The notes under the pieces: generated by a model
The model's database searches: none
What the model was told of the DNA's origin: nothing
Seen by the model: only the letters and a program-made list of their open reading frames with translations
Shown: positions 1 to 11,974 of the stretch, piece after piece
Layout: each line of letters starts with the position of its first letter
Numbering within the stretch: position 1 is the stretch's first letter
Source: Rhizobium sp. NZLR1
Lineage (GTDB): Bacteria > Pseudomonadota > Alphaproteobacteria > Rhizobiales > Rhizobiaceae
Assembly (NCBI RefSeq): GCF_017357385.1
Contig: NZ_CP071632.1
Location: forward strand, 4,090,001-4,154,000
Direction of reading: 5' to 3'
Length of the DNA: 64,000 bases
Program-made: the position numbers and the translations under genes

Positions 1-969
1 GCAAAGATCATTCGAGCCAGCGTCTATCGCGGCACGCGCCATCTCGTCACCGTGGCCGTCGACGACAAGGGCAGATACGTGCCCGGAAGCGAGCCGCCGA
101 TGCTGGATGCCATCGCCACCGCCTTCGATGACAATTCATTCGCGCCGCCACCCGGTCAGAACCTGCCGCGCGTCTATGACGGCATCTATCGCGCGGCCCT
201 GTCCTACGGCATGACCAAGGATATGACGGCGCTGATCATCAAGCTGCTCGCCAGCAATGTCGATTTCCAGGCGCAGCTGAGGTCGACCGATAGTCTCGAG
301 GCCTTCTTCTCCGTCGCCGACAGCGCCGGCCAGGCGACCGAGGATTCCGAACTGCTCTACGTCAACGCTCGTTTCGGCGATACGCAGACGCGCTTCTACC
401 GCTTCCAGGACCCCGATGACGGCACGCTCGACTATTTCGACGAGAACGGCAAGAGCATCCGCCAGTTCCTGCTGCGCAACCCAGTTCCCAACGGCATCTT
501 CAAATCGGGCTTCGGCATGCGCCGTCACCCGATCCTCGGTTTCGCCCGCATGCACACCGGTGTCGACTGGGCGGCCCCCCGCGGTACCGCAATCATCGCC
601 GCCGGCAACGGCACGGTCGAAAAAGCCGGCTGGGATTCCGGCGGTTACGGCAACCAGACGATCATCCGCCATGCCAACGGCTATGAATCCTCCTACAATC
701 ACCAAAGCGCCATCGCCAAGGGCGTTATCCCCGGCGCCAAGATTCGTCAGGGTCAGGTGATCGGATGGGTCGGCACGACGGGCGAGTCCACCGGACCGCA
801 CCTGCACTACGAGCTGATCGTCAACGGCACAAAGGTTGATCCCCTGCGCATCCGCCTGCCGGGCGGCAAGTCACTGCAGGGCGAGGCGCTGGCGAAATTC
901 GAGGACGAGCGCAAGCGCATTGATACGCTGCTGAACAACCAGACCTCGGATCAGGTGGCGAGCAAGTAA
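1..969 (+). CDS. M23 family metallopeptidase, 3' part (5' end outside window)
   Basis: The reading frame is open from the first base, so the N-terminus lies upstream; 322 residues are visible. The C-terminal third is a peptidase M23 (LytM) domain of the kind that cuts peptidoglycan cross-links in the periplasm. Zinc-binding motifs are visible: HTGVD near visible residue 185 and HLH near residue 267. The preceding part matches the linker region usual in rhizobial M23 proteins. All expected metal ligands appear present, so this is probably an active endopeptidase rather than a degenerate activator. It converges with clpB across a bidirectional terminator. Confidence 0.9.
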   Translation, partial: AKIIRASVYRGTRHLVTVAVDDKGRYVPGSEPPMLDAIATAFDDNSFAPPPGQNLPRVYDGIYRAALSYGMTKDMTALIIKLLASNVDFQAQLRSTDSLEAFFSVADSAGQATEDSELLYVNARFGDTQTRFYRFQDPDDGTLDYFDENGKSIRQFLLRNPVPNGIFKSGFGMRRHPILGFARMHTGVDWAAPRGTAIIAAGNGTVEKAGWDSGGYGNQTIIRHANGYESSYNHQSAIAKGVIPGAKIRQGQVIGWVGTTGESTGPHLHYELIVNGTKVDPLRIRLPGGKSLQGEALAKFEDERKRIDTLLNNQTSDQVASK

Positions 970-1007
970 TTTGCAACCTTTTCCTCGTCTCGTCCCCGCA
1001 AAATAAA

Positions 1008-1037
1008 ATGGCGGCCGAAGCCGCCATTTCTCATTTA
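1008..1037. terminator. Bidirectional intrinsic terminator between M23 gene and clpB
   Basis: A perfect 8-bp stem (ATGGCGGC / GCCGCCAT) closes a CGAA loop at 1008-1027. It is preceded by an A-rich run and followed by TTCTCATTT, so it can end transcripts from both converging genes. Confidence 0.75.
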
Positions 1038-1052
1038 TCCAGCAAAGCCGGC

Positions 1053-3653
<2,601 letters not shown>

Positions 3654-3811
3654 ATTCTACCTCCATGGATCGCCCTGCCCTGACGAGGCGCAGACCGATG
3701 ATTGAGATCGACCCCCTGAAAAGGCAGGCCGCGCTTGGCCCATCTCAGATTTGGGCGAAGCAGTCGAGGAGAATATGGTACCCTGTTCTGCGAGTTTAAA
3801 GAGCCGACAAA

Positions 3812-3846
3812 ACGAAAATCCCCGGCGCGAAGCCGGGGATTTTCGT
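3812..3846 (-). terminator. Strong hairpin terminator downstream of the DUF4167 gene
   Basis: A perfect 15-bp stem (starting ACGAAAATCCCCGGC on the plus strand) with a 5-base loop. Read on the minus strand it ends in a run of T (TTTTCGTTTTG). It separates the DUF4167 transcript from the clpB promoter region, about 160 bases upstream of the clpB start. Confidence 0.75.
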
Positions 3847-3903
3847 CGCAATTCTAACAGATGGCATGAACCTCATACTCCCCCTGAAGGAGAAGCGAAA
3901 TCC

Positions 3904-4662
3904 TCATTCCGATGCGGCGTCAGCCAGTACCGGCGCCTCGCCAGAGGAACCCTCGCCCTCAGCGGCTGCTTCGCCTTCAGCGCCGCGACGCGGGCGACGG
4001 GGACGGCTGCCGGTGCTGCGACGGCGGGGCTGGCGCGGCTGACCGCCGGAGCCTTCCTCATCCATGGCGACCTCGGCCGGAATGCCTTCGATCTCCGGCT
4101 GCGGGCCGGTTCCGTCGATCACCTCGGGCTGGGGTGCCGGTGCAGCCGCCGGGGCAGGCGCCGGTTGCGGCTGTGCCTGCGGCCGGTGCTGCTGCCTGCT
4201 CTGCGGCGGCTGGACGATAACGACATCGTCGCCGTCATTGTCGTTGTTATCCATATCGTCGCCGTCGCGATCCGCACCGTCCCGATCAGAACCATCGCGA
4301 TCATATTCGCCGCGATCGTCGCGCTGGAAGCGTTCCTGCATCTGCGCCTGGGCGCTGGCGATGATACGATAGTAATGTTCGGCGTGCTGGAGATAGTTCT
4401 CGGCAATCACGCGGTCGCCGGAGCTTTGGGCGTCGCGGCCGAGCTGTGCGTATTTTTCGGCGATATGCTGAGCAGTACCGCGAATCTTCACATCGGGGCC
4501 GGAACTGTCATAGGTCCGGGTCAGCGGATTGCCGCCCTTGCGGTTGAAATTGTTGTTATTGTTATTGTTATTGTTATTGTTATTGTTACTTCCGCCGCCG
4601 CCACCGCCGTTATTGTTGTTACCACGCCCTCGACCGCGCTTGTTCTGCTGTCCTGGCCTCAT
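3904..4662 (-). CDS. DUF4167 domain-containing protein, Asn-rich
   Basis: A 252-residue protein. The N-terminus is low-complexity: a basic Arg/Gly stretch, then a poly-Gly and a poly-Asn run (about residues 13-40). The DUF4167 core follows (about residues 42-100, with NPLTRTYDSSGPDVKIRG and AEKYAQLGRDA). The rest is acidic (repeated DRDG) and Pro/Gln/Ala-rich with a basic RRPRR patch. The family is common in alphaproteobacteria and usually sits beside prmC-prfA, as here. The RG-rich ends suggest RNA or nucleic-acid binding, but that is inference. The Asn tract is coded by a hexanucleotide repeat. Confidence 0.85.
   Translation of the reverse strand: MRPGQQNKRGRGRGNNNNGGGGGGSNNNNNNNNNNNNNFNRKGGNPLTRTYDSSGPDVKIRGTAQHIAEKYAQLGRDAQSSGDRVIAENYLQHAEHYYRIIASAQAQMQERFQRDDRGEYDRDGSDRDGADRDGDDMDNNDNDGDDVVIVQPPQSRQQHRPQAQPQPAPAPAAAPAPQPEVIDGTGPQPEIEGIPAEVAMDEEGSGGQPRQPRRRSTGSRPRRPRRGAEGEAAAEGEGSSGEAPVLADAASE
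4549..4590. repeat. Hexanucleotide microsatellite (GTTATT)n inside the DUF4167 gene
   Basis: About six or seven near-perfect GTTATT units on the plus strand encode the poly-Asn run of the minus-strand protein. Each unit codes two Asn residues, so slippage by one unit would keep the frame. Confidence 0.85.
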
Positions 4663-5004
4663 AGATCGTTCACCTGAATTCTCTGTTTATGATGGATACA
4701 TGGCACCAACCGCCATGACCGAAAAGCGGGTCAGGACCTTTGTGCCGCGAGCATACTGCGCCTTTGCGCCGACCTGCCGCTTGGTTTTCAAGTCAGATTG
4801 ACTGATTCACGCATTGGGTCGTGTTCAACCGTTGAAACTCTCGTTTAAAAGAGCGGACCCCCGAGGCAAACCAAGTACCGAACGAATCTCGTTCATTCCT
4901 ATCTGCCCAACACGTGACCGCAACCTATATTGCTTCCCGTGGAAATCCAAGCCTTTTCTTCGCAATAACAATAATGTCCTGTTCAATGCAGCAATTATCG
5001 CCAG
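4663..5004. other. Intergenic region without a recognisable gene
   Basis: This 342-base gap should hold the promoter of the DUF4167 gene (reading left) and the 3' end of the prmC transcript. It is visibly more AT-rich than its neighbours. The only symmetry I see is GAACGA-ATC-TCGTTC at 4880-4894. No convincing ORF, RNA gene or terminator was found. Confidence 0.5.
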
Positions 5005-5865
5005 TCACGCGAGCGCGAACACGAGCACTCTATCATTCTGACCATAATCTTTTACGGATTTGAGGCATTTGAAGCCTTTCGCTTCAAAAATCGCCGTCAC
5101 ATCGTTTCGCTGATCGTAGCCGATTTCGAGTCCGACGACCGCATCGGGCCTCATGAACCTTGCGGCATCTTTGGCGATCGCGCGGTAGGCGTCAAGCCCA
5201 TCCGGGCCGCCATCCAGTGCCGCAACCGGATCAAATTTCGTCACTTCGGGAGCAAGATCGTGAATGACATTGGAAGCAATATAGGGCGGATTTGAGACGA
5301 TCGCATGAAACCAACCCTGGATGCTCTCGAACCATCTCGACTGTACGGCTTGGAAACGATCCTGTAATCCGTTCCTTTCTGCATTGGATGTTGCCGTCCG
5401 AAGTGCATCCGCCGAAATATCGCTGCCGATACCTGACGCTTCGGGACATTCGCGCAAAAGCGCAAGGCATATCGCCCCCGTCCCGGTTCCCATATCAAGG
5501 ATATGGAGATGGTCTTGCGCCTCTGCAAGGTCATTCAGATAGGCAAGCACCGTATCGACCAGGATTTCCGTATCCGGTCGCGGTTCCAGCGTTTCCACTG
5601 AGAGCCGAAGCGGCAGGCCATAGAACTCCCGCTCGCCGAGAATGCGATGCACCGGCTCATGACCGAGCCGCCGTTGCACCGCCTTGAAAATCACCTCGGC
5701 CTGCTCAGAAGAAAGCCGCTCGGACGATCGCGTCAAAAGCTCGGTCGGCGATAGTTTCAGAAGGCCCGCGACAAGCAACCGCGCATCGGTCGCCGGGTCG
5801 GCGACACCTGCTTCGATGAAGCGGCGGCGCGCTTCGGCAAGCGTATCGGCGACCGTCGAGCTCAT
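5005..5865 (-). CDS. prmC: Release factor glutamine methyltransferase PrmC (HemK)
   Basis: A 286-residue enzyme that transfers a methyl group from SAM to the Gln of the GGQ motif in release factors. It has an N-terminal helical domain, a Rossmann fold with [14 protein letters not shown] (motif I) and the catalytic NPPY signature near residue 190. Its start overlaps the prfA stop by four bases (ATGA), so it is translationally coupled to its own substrate gene. The 3' half appears less GC-rich than the flanking genes. Confidence 0.95.
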   Translation of the reverse strand: MSSTVADTLAEARRRFIEAGVADPATDARLLVAGLLKLSPTELLTRSSERLSSEQAEVIFKAVQRRLGHEPVHRILGEREFYGLPLRLSVETLEPRPDTEILVDTVLAYLNDLAEAQDHLHILDMGTGTGAICLALLRECPEASGIGSDISADALRTATSNAERNGLQDRFQAVQSRWFESIQGWFHAIVSNPPYIASNVIHDLAPEVTKFDPVAALDGGPDGLDAYRAIAKDAARFMRPDAVVGLEIGYDQRNDVTAIFEAKGFKCLKSVKDYGQNDRVLVFALA

Positions 5866-6941
5866 TGTTGCTCGCCGAGTTGTGCCAGCTGGCTTGCCTG
5901 GTAATCGGCCATAAGCGCATCCACCACCTCCTCGATCTCACCTTCCATCATCCGGTCAAGCTTGTAGAGCGTCAGATTAATACGGTGGTCGGTAATGCGA
6001 CCCTGCGGGAAATTATAGGTTCGGATGCGTTCCGAGCGGTCGCCGGAGCCGACCTGGCTCTTGCGGTCGGCCGAGCGCTCGCTGTCGGCCCTCTGCCGCT
6101 CGGCATCGTAGAGCCTGGAGCGCAGCACCTGCATCGCCTTGGCGCGATTCTGGTGCTGCGATTTTTCCGAGCTGGTGACGACGATACCGCTCGGCAGATG
6201 GGTGATACGCACCGCGGAGTCCGTCGTATTGACGTGCTGGCCACCCGCACCCGAAGAGCGCATCGTGTCGATGCGGATATCCTCCTGGCGGATCTCGATG
6301 TCGATCTCCTCGGCCTCCGGCAGCACGGCCACCGTTGCGGCCGACGTATGGATGCGCCCGCCCGCCTCGGTCTCCGGCACACGCTGCACACGATGCACGC
6401 CGGATTCGAATTTCAGCTTGGCGAACACGCCCCGGCCGGTGATCGTCGCGATGATTTCCTTGTAGCCGCCGGCTTCGCCCTCGCTCGCCGAGAGCATCTC
6501 AACCTTCCAGCCTTTCTCCGCCGCAAAACGCTCGTACATGCGAAAGAGATCGCCGGCAAAAAGGGCCGCTTCAGAGCCGCCTGTGCCGGCGCGGATTTCG
6601 AGGATGGCGCTCTTCTCGTCAGCCGCATCCTTCGGCAGCAGCAGGATCTGCATCTCCTGCTCAAGCGCCTCGATCTGCTCTTTCACCTCGGGCAGCTCCA
6701 GCTCCGCAAGGTCGCGCATTTCGCGGTCGACCGACTTGTCTTCGAGCAGCGTTTCGAGATCGGCAAGCTCGGCGATCGCCCTCTCATAGGCGCGGATCTT
6801 CGTCACGACGGGCTGCAGCTCGGAATATTCGGATGCGAGCTTCACATAGACATCGGCAGCCGGGCCGGCCGACATGCGCGCTTCGATCTCGCCGAAACGG
6901 CGTTCCAGCTCGCGCATCTTTTCAACGGGAAGCTTCGCCAC
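5862..6941 (-). CDS. prfA: Peptide chain release factor 1
   Basis: A 359-residue class I release factor for UAA and UAG codons. The universal GGQ loop ([10 protein letters not shown], about residue 230) is present, followed by the RF-1 domain and the basic C-terminal region. Length is normal. It lies between ptsP and prmC on the same strand, and prmC overlaps its stop codon. The upstream gap to ptsP is only about 30 bases, so co-transcription is likely. Confidence 0.97.
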   Translation of the reverse strand: MAKLPVEKMRELERRFGEIEARMSAGPAADVYVKLASEYSELQPVVTKIRAYERAIAELADLETLLEDKSVDREMRDLAELELPEVKEQIEALEQEMQILLLPKDAADEKSAILEIRAGTGGSEAALFAGDLFRMYERFAAEKGWKVEMLSASEGEAGGYKEIIATITGRGVFAKLKFESGVHRVQRVPETEAGGRIHTSAATVAVLPEAEEIDIEIRQEDIRIDTMRSSGAGGQHVNTTDSAVRITHLPSGIVVTSSEKSQHQNRAKAMQVLRSRLYDAERQRADSERSADRKSQVGSGDRSERIRTYNFPQGRITDHRINLTLYKLDRMMEGEIEEVVDALMADYQASQLAQLGEQQ

Positions 6942-6970
6942 CCTTCACTCCGATTCTTCTTAGTCTCTGT

Positions 6971-9238
6971 CTAAAGGGGAATATTGTGGCTTTCGGCGAA
7001 GCGGGCAAGCACCTCGCGCATCGGCATCATGGCGTGGATATCGTCCAGCACCTCGTCCATCGCCTTGGTCAGCGCCCCGACATCAAGCCCGAGCAGCATT
7101 GCCTTCACCGGCCCGATCGAGGCCGGCGACATCGAGATCGAACGGAAGCCGATGCCGAGCAGCGCCATCGCCGAGATCGGTTTGCTGGCAAGCTCGCCGC
7201 AGAGCGTTACCGGCGTCTTGTTCCGGTCCGCGCCGCGCACGATATCGCGCAGAATGCGCAAAAACGGTTTGCCGAGCGGATCGAAGCGGTCCGAGACCCG
7301 CGCATTGCCACGATCGACCGCCATCGAAAACTGGAAGAGGTCGTTCGAACCGACCGAGACGAAATCGACCGCCTCCATCAGTTCATCGAGCTGCCAAAGC
7401 AGTGCAGGCACCTCCAGCATCGCGCCGAATTGCAGCTTGCGCGGCAGCCCGTGGCCGAAGCGCGAGAGATGCTGCACTTCCTTCTGCAACAGCTCGCGCA
7501 CGATCTTCAGCTCGGAAACCTCGGTCACCATCGGCACCATCAACTTCAGCTCGGTGTCTGCCGATGCCTTCAACAGAGCGCGCAGCTGGGTACGCAACAG
7601 TCCCGGCCGGTCGAGCGACAGCCGGATGGCGCGCCAGCCGAGTGCGGGATTTTCTTCCTCATGGCCGCGGAAATACGGCACGACCTTGTCGCCGCCGATA
7701 TCAAGCGTACGGAAGGTGACGGCGCGGCCCGCCGCCTGTTTTATCACATTGCGATAGAACTGTTCCTGCTCGTCCGCCTTCGGCATGGTGGAGGCGATCA
7801 TGAACTGCAGTTCGGTGCGGAAGAGGCCGATGCCCTCGGCACCCGATTCCGAAAGCTGCGGCAGGTCGACCAGCAGCCCCGCATTCATCATCAACCCAAT
7901 CCGCTGCCCATCCTTGGTCACCGGCTCGACGGCGCGCAGCGCCCGGAACTGTTCCTGCCGCCTGGCGCGGAAGCGAACCTTTTCCTCGTAGGAACGCCGG
8001 TGATCGGCCATCGGTCGCAGATGTACATGTCCCTCGTCGGCGTCGATGATCACGGCATCGCCGTTCTCGGCGAGCGCCACCACACCGGCTGCCTGGCCGA
8101 TGACCGGAATACCCATGGCGCGCGCAACGATCACCACGTGGCTTGTCACCGCGCCTTCTTCCAGCACCAGCCCGCGCACATTGGCCCGCGGATAATCGAG
8201 CAGCTCCGCCGCGCCCATGGCACGCGCCAGTACGACCGCATCGTTGGGGAAACCTTCGGCAGTCGTCCGCCCGGTATACCCCGTCAATTGTCTGAGCAGC
8301 CGGTTCGCCAGATCCTCGAAATCATGCATGCGTTCGCGCAGATAGGGGTCGGTCAACCGCATCATCCGGGCTTTGGTGTCGCTCTGCACCTTCTCGACCG
8401 CCGCTTCCGCCGTCAGGCCGTTGCGGATCGCCTCCTCGAGCTTGCGCACCCAGCCCTGGTCATGCGCGAACATGCGATAGGTCTCGAGCACCTCTCGATG
8501 TTCGCCCTCCATCGAGACATCGCGACGCGACAGCATGTCGTCGATCGAGATCCGCAGCGAGCCCATGGCTTCGGCCAGCCGCCGGATTTCCTTCTCGGCA
8601 TCCTCGTTCAACAAATTGGTGACGACGATGCGCGGCTCGTGCAGCACGACGTAACCGAGGCCGATGCCGTCATTATACGTGTCGCCGTCGACGGTCACTG
8701 AACGCGTCAGGTCAAGTTCGAGGCCCGGCTTGGTGATCTTCTTCAGCTCGCCGGTGGCGATCATCTCGGCCAGCACCATCGCCGTCGTCTCGAGCGCTTC
8801 CAGCTCTTCCTCGCGATAGTTGCGGCTCGCCTTGTTCTGCACGACGAGAACGCCAAGCGAGCGCCCGGTCCTGAGGATCGGCACGCCGAGGAAGGAATGG
8901 TAAATCTCTTCGCCCGTTTCCGGCAGGTAGCGGAAAGCAGGGTGCGACTGCGCATCGGAAAGGTTCAGCGGCTGGGCCGAGGCGGCGATCGTGCCGACCA
9001 GGCCTTGCCCCATTTTCAGTTGCGCCAGGTGCACGGCCTCACGGTTGAGGCCTTCGGTCGCATAGAGTTCGAGCACGCCGTCGGCCCGCAGCACGTAAAC
9101 GGAGCACACCTCCGCCACCATGTTGCCGGCGATCTGGCGGACGATCCGGTCAAGACGATCCTGCGGCTCCAGCGGCTCCGCCATCAACTCGCGCAGCCGC
9201 CTGAGCAGCACGCGCGGACCGCCGGAAAGGTCTCTCAT
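6971..9238 (-). CDS. ptsP: Nitrogen-PTS enzyme I, PEP-protein phosphotransferase PtsP (EI-Ntr)
   Basis: A 755-residue protein that starts the nitrogen phosphotransferase relay by taking phosphate from PEP and passing it to NPr. An N-terminal GAF domain (about 20-165) distinguishes it from sugar-PTS enzyme I. Then come the EI N-terminal and HPr-binding domains, the phosphohistidine segment (TSHVVIVAR, about residue 360) and a C-terminal PEP-binding TIM barrel with DIGGDK and the SNDLFQF signature. In rhizobia this relay links nitrogen state, carbon use and potassium transport. It lies 89 bases downstream of lysC, the classical alphaproteobacterial arrangement. Confidence 0.96.
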   Translation of the reverse strand: MRDLSGGPRVLLRRLRELMAEPLEPQDRLDRIVRQIAGNMVAEVCSVYVLRADGVLELYATEGLNREAVHLAQLKMGQGLVGTIAASAQPLNLSDAQSHPAFRYLPETGEEIYHSFLGVPILRTGRSLGVLVVQNKASRNYREEELEALETTAMVLAEMIATGELKKITKPGLELDLTRSVTVDGDTYNDGIGLGYVVLHEPRIVVTNLLNEDAEKEIRRLAEAMGSLRISIDDMLSRRDVSMEGEHREVLETYRMFAHDQGWVRKLEEAIRNGLTAEAAVEKVQSDTKARMMRLTDPYLRERMHDFEDLANRLLRQLTGYTGRTTAEGFPNDAVVLARAMGAAELLDYPRANVRGLVLEEGAVTSHVVIVARAMGIPVIGQAAGVVALAENGDAVIIDADEGHVHLRPMADHRRSYEEKVRFRARRQEQFRALRAVEPVTKDGQRIGLMMNAGLLVDLPQLSESGAEGIGLFRTELQFMIASTMPKADEQEQFYRNVIKQAAGRAVTFRTLDIGGDKVVPYFRGHEEENPALGWRAIRLSLDRPGLLRTQLRALLKASADTELKLMVPMVTEVSELKIVRELLQKEVQHLSRFGHGLPRKLQFGAMLEVPALLWQLDELMEAVDFVSVGSNDLFQFSMAVDRGNARVSDRFDPLGKPFLRILRDIVRGADRNKTPVTLCGELASKPISAMALLGIGFRSISMSPASIGPVKAMLLGLDVGALTKAMDEVLDDIHAMMPMREVLARFAESHNIPL

Positions 9239-9327
9239 GGCGTCTCAAGCTCCCGAAACAACGCACTCAGTCCCGGCGGGCCGGCCTTCGTCTCCTCAAC
9301 CTGAAGGGGCAGGCCGCCCACTGGGAA

Positions 9328-10602
9328 TCAATTCTTATCCAGACCGTAGCAGGAATGCAAAGTCCTGACAGCGAGTTCTGCATAGGGACCGTCGATCAGG
9401 ATGGAAATCTTGATCTCGGAGGTCGTGATCGCCTTGATGTTGATGCCTTTTTCGGCAAGTGCACGAAATGCGGTAGCCGCAACGCCGGCGTGACTGCGCA
9501 TGCCGATGCCGATGACCGACACTTTCACCAGCCCCGATTCGTTCTGCACGACATCGTAGCCGATCTTCTCCTTATGGTCGCCGAGCACCTTGATTGCCTT
9601 CTCGACGTCACCTGACGGTACGGTGAAGGTCATGTCGGTCTTCGACCCGTCCTCGGAGATATTCTGGACGATCATGTCGACATTGATATGGGATTCCGCG
9701 AGCGGCCCGAAGATCGCCGCGGAAACGCCCGGCCTATCGGCTAGACGGCGAAGCGAGATCTGAGCCTCATCCTTGGCATAGGCGATGCCGGTGACTACTT
9801 CCTGTTCCACGATTTCATCCTCGTCACAAATCAGCGTTCCGGGCGGGTTTAGCAGATCGCCCATGCCCGGAGCATCGGGATCTTCGAATGACGAGCGCAC
9901 GAAGGTGCGCACCTTGTGCACCATGGCAAGCTCGACCGAGCGCACCTGCAGCACCTTGGCGCCGAGCGAAGCCATCTCGAGCATTTCCTCGAAGGCGATC
10001 TTCTTCAGCCTGCGCGCCTTCGGCACGATGCGCGGGTCGGTCGTGTAAACGCCGTCGACATCAGTATAGATATCACAGCGATCCGCCTTGACAGCTGCCG
10101 CGATTGCGACGGCCGACGTGTCGGATCCACCGCGCCCGAGCGTCGCGAGGCGGTTGTCTGGTCCCAGTCCCTGGAAGCCGGCAATGACGGCAACCTGCCC
10201 CTCGCCCATCCGTTTGACGATGTCGGAACCGTCGATTTCCATGATGCGCGCCGCGCCATGCGCATTGTCGGTGCGGATCGGGATCTGCCATCCCTGCCAG
10301 GAGCGCGCATTGATATCCATCGCCTGCAATGCGATCGCCAGCAACCCGGAGGTCACCTGCTCGCCGGAGGCGACCACCGCATCATATTCCCGCGCATCGT
10401 AAAACGGCGAATTGGCGCCGATCACCTTCGGCATGCCCTGGACCCAGCCGACCAGTTCATTGGTCTTGCCGGACATGGCCGACACCACAACCGCCACCTC
10501 GTGGCCGGCATCGACTTCGCGTTTTACATGGCGGGCGACGTTCTTGATGCGGTCCAGGTCAGCGACGGACGTGCCGCCGAATTTCATTACGATGCGTGCC
10601 AT
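9328..10602 (-). CDS. lysC: Aspartate kinase
   Basis: A 424-residue enzyme that phosphorylates aspartate, the first step toward lysine, threonine, methionine and diaminopimelate. The N-terminal kinase signature KFGGTSVAD is at residues 8-16, the catalytic domain runs to about 245, and two ACT domains follow for feedback control (about 265-420). Length is normal for the monofunctional enzyme. It is the most upstream gene of the lysC-ptsP-prfA-prmC minus-strand run. Confidence 0.96.
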   Translation of the reverse strand: MARIVMKFGGTSVADLDRIKNVARHVKREVDAGHEVAVVVSAMSGKTNELVGWVQGMPKVIGANSPFYDAREYDAVVASGEQVTSGLLAIALQAMDINARSWQGWQIPIRTDNAHGAARIMEIDGSDIVKRMGEGQVAVIAGFQGLGPDNRLATLGRGGSDTSAVAIAAAVKADRCDIYTDVDGVYTTDPRIVPKARRLKKIAFEEMLEMASLGAKVLQVRSVELAMVHKVRTFVRSSFEDPDAPGMGDLLNPPGTLICDEDEIVEQEVVTGIAYAKDEAQISLRRLADRPGVSAAIFGPLAESHINVDMIVQNISEDGSKTDMTFTVPSGDVEKAIKVLGDHKEKIGYDVVQNESGLVKVSVIGIGMRSHAGVAATAFRALAEKGINIKAITTSEIKISILIDGPYAELAVRTLHSCYGLDKN

Positions 10603-10896
10603 ATGCCTCTACCACGACTGGCGCCGGGAAAGCGGAAAACCGGACCCGGCATCACGAAAGCTCTGGGGCAGACCGCTTGGCCAGAGAGCCGGGCTCCCGA
10701 CTTCCGGAACCGCTCAAAAAGCCTAGGTCCCCAAGGCCCCAAGTTGCGGCGTCTCTTAGCGAGTTTGGCAGGGGGAGGCAAGCGCGCGCGATAAAAGCAA
10801 TTACCCAACTTTGCGTCAAAAGCTGTCCCTGACTACCCGTCACGTTGCCCGCGGAGGTCCCGGCACGTAGGATTGAGAAAACAGATCGCAGGACTC

Positions 10897-11796
10897 TCAT
10901 TTCACCTTGTCGGAAAAACGCTCGATCATATCGTCCACACGCGACAGGAAGAGCTTGAGCAATGGCGAGCTGTTTGCCTTGTGATACCCCACCATCAGAT
11001 CGATTGTCGGCGCCTCGCCGATGAGCGGGCGGCTGATGACCGACCAGGATAGGAAGTTCTCGGCATAGGCGGGAAGCAGCGCGACGCCGCGGGTGGACGC
11101 GACAAGCGACACGCCCATGGCGAAATTGTCGATCAGGTGCTTCGGCGCGATCTTGAGACCGAGCCGATCGAAATAGTCGTTGATGACGCCGCGGAGTATA
11201 TGCGGCGTATCGGACATCCCGATGAAAGTCTCGCTGGCAAGATCCATGGGATCGATCGCCTTGCATGCGGCAAGGCGATGGTCGCTTGGCAGGATCACCA
11301 CCAGCGGTTCTCTTGCGATGACGACATATTCGATATCCGGCTTCGGTTCGCGGCGCAGAAAGGCGATATCGAGTTTTCCGCGCTGGAGTTCATCGGCAAG
11401 CTGCGGCGAATACTGGCTCGAGACCCTGATCTCGATGTTGGGCAGCTCGTCCCGAAGAATTCTCGTGGCATGAGGGAGCCAATCCACCTCCTGTCCCGTC
11501 AGAAAGCCGATGGAGAACACCGGTTTGCTAGGCTCTGCAGCGCGCCGCGCCGCCTCCACCGCAGCTTCCGCCTGAGCAATCGCCTGACGTGCATGCTCCA
11601 GAAAGGCAAGCCCGGCTGCCGTCGCCTCCACACCCCGCGCGCTACGCGTCAGCAGCGGAACGCCGACCTCGTATTCGAGATCCCTGATTTGACGGCTGAG
11701 CGAAGGCTGTGCCGTGTGCAGCCGTTGTTCAGCGGCAAGCGTCAGGCTGCCTTCTTCGACGACGGCGACAAAATAGCGAAGATGCCGGAGTTCCAT
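10897..11796 (-). CDS. LysR-family transcriptional regulator
   Basis: A 299-residue regulator with an N-terminal winged HTH (MELRHLRYFVAVVEEGSLTLAA, LHTAQPSLSRQIRDLE) and a periplasmic-binding-like effector domain (about 90-290). I chose the second ATG because a GGAGGT site sits four bases before it; the first ATG, four codons upstream, lies too close to that site. It is transcribed divergently from the SDR gene at 11975, the usual layout for a LysR protein and its target. The SDR-hydrolase-SDR-GST set is therefore its probable regulon; the effector is unknown. Confidence 0.9.
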   Translation of the reverse strand: MELRHLRYFVAVVEEGSLTLAAEQRLHTAQPSLSRQIRDLEYEVGVPLLTRSARGVEATAAGLAFLEHARQAIAQAEAAVEAARRAAEPSKPVFSIGFLTGQEVDWLPHATRILRDELPNIEIRVSSQYSPQLADELQRGKLDIAFLRREPKPDIEYVVIAREPLVVILPSDHRLAACKAIDPMDLASETFIGMSDTPHILRGVINDYFDRLGLKIAPKHLIDNFAMGVSLVASTRGVALLPAYAENFLSWSVISRPLIGEAPTIDLMVGYHKANSSPLLKLFLSRVDDMIERFSDKVK

Positions 11797-11974
11797 CTTT
11801 ACCTCCATGCCTGGAAGGCATGGCTACCAACTTACAAAGTCTTTTTCATCGGCGCAAGAAGCGCCTAGATCTTTGCTCAACGGAAACGATCACGGAAACA
11901 AAATCAGACGACAAAATCTGCGCCTGTTTTGATCGATCTTTCGGAAAAACAACGACTTTCAAAGGATTAATATC
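11797..11974. promoter_or_regulatory. Divergent promoter region of LysR gene and SDR operon
   Basis: A 178-base gap between two divergent start codons. It contains a short inverted repeat GGCGC-aagaa-GCGCC at 11851-11865 and is AT-rich toward the SDR gene, where AAAGGA serves as ribosome site. LysR proteins normally bind T-N11-A sites in such gaps; I cannot single out one with confidence. Confidence 0.4.

Noticed and set aside
3654..3811. Possible sigma-32 heat-shock promoter for clpB
   Set aside because: I looked for a CTTG-type -35 with a matching -10 on the minus strand and found no convincing pair, so only family knowledge would support it.
10603..10896. A leader RNA or riboswitch between lysC and the LysR gene
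   Set aside because: Several short GC-rich stems occur, but none matches the lysine riboswitch or another known class, and the region has no conserved ORF.
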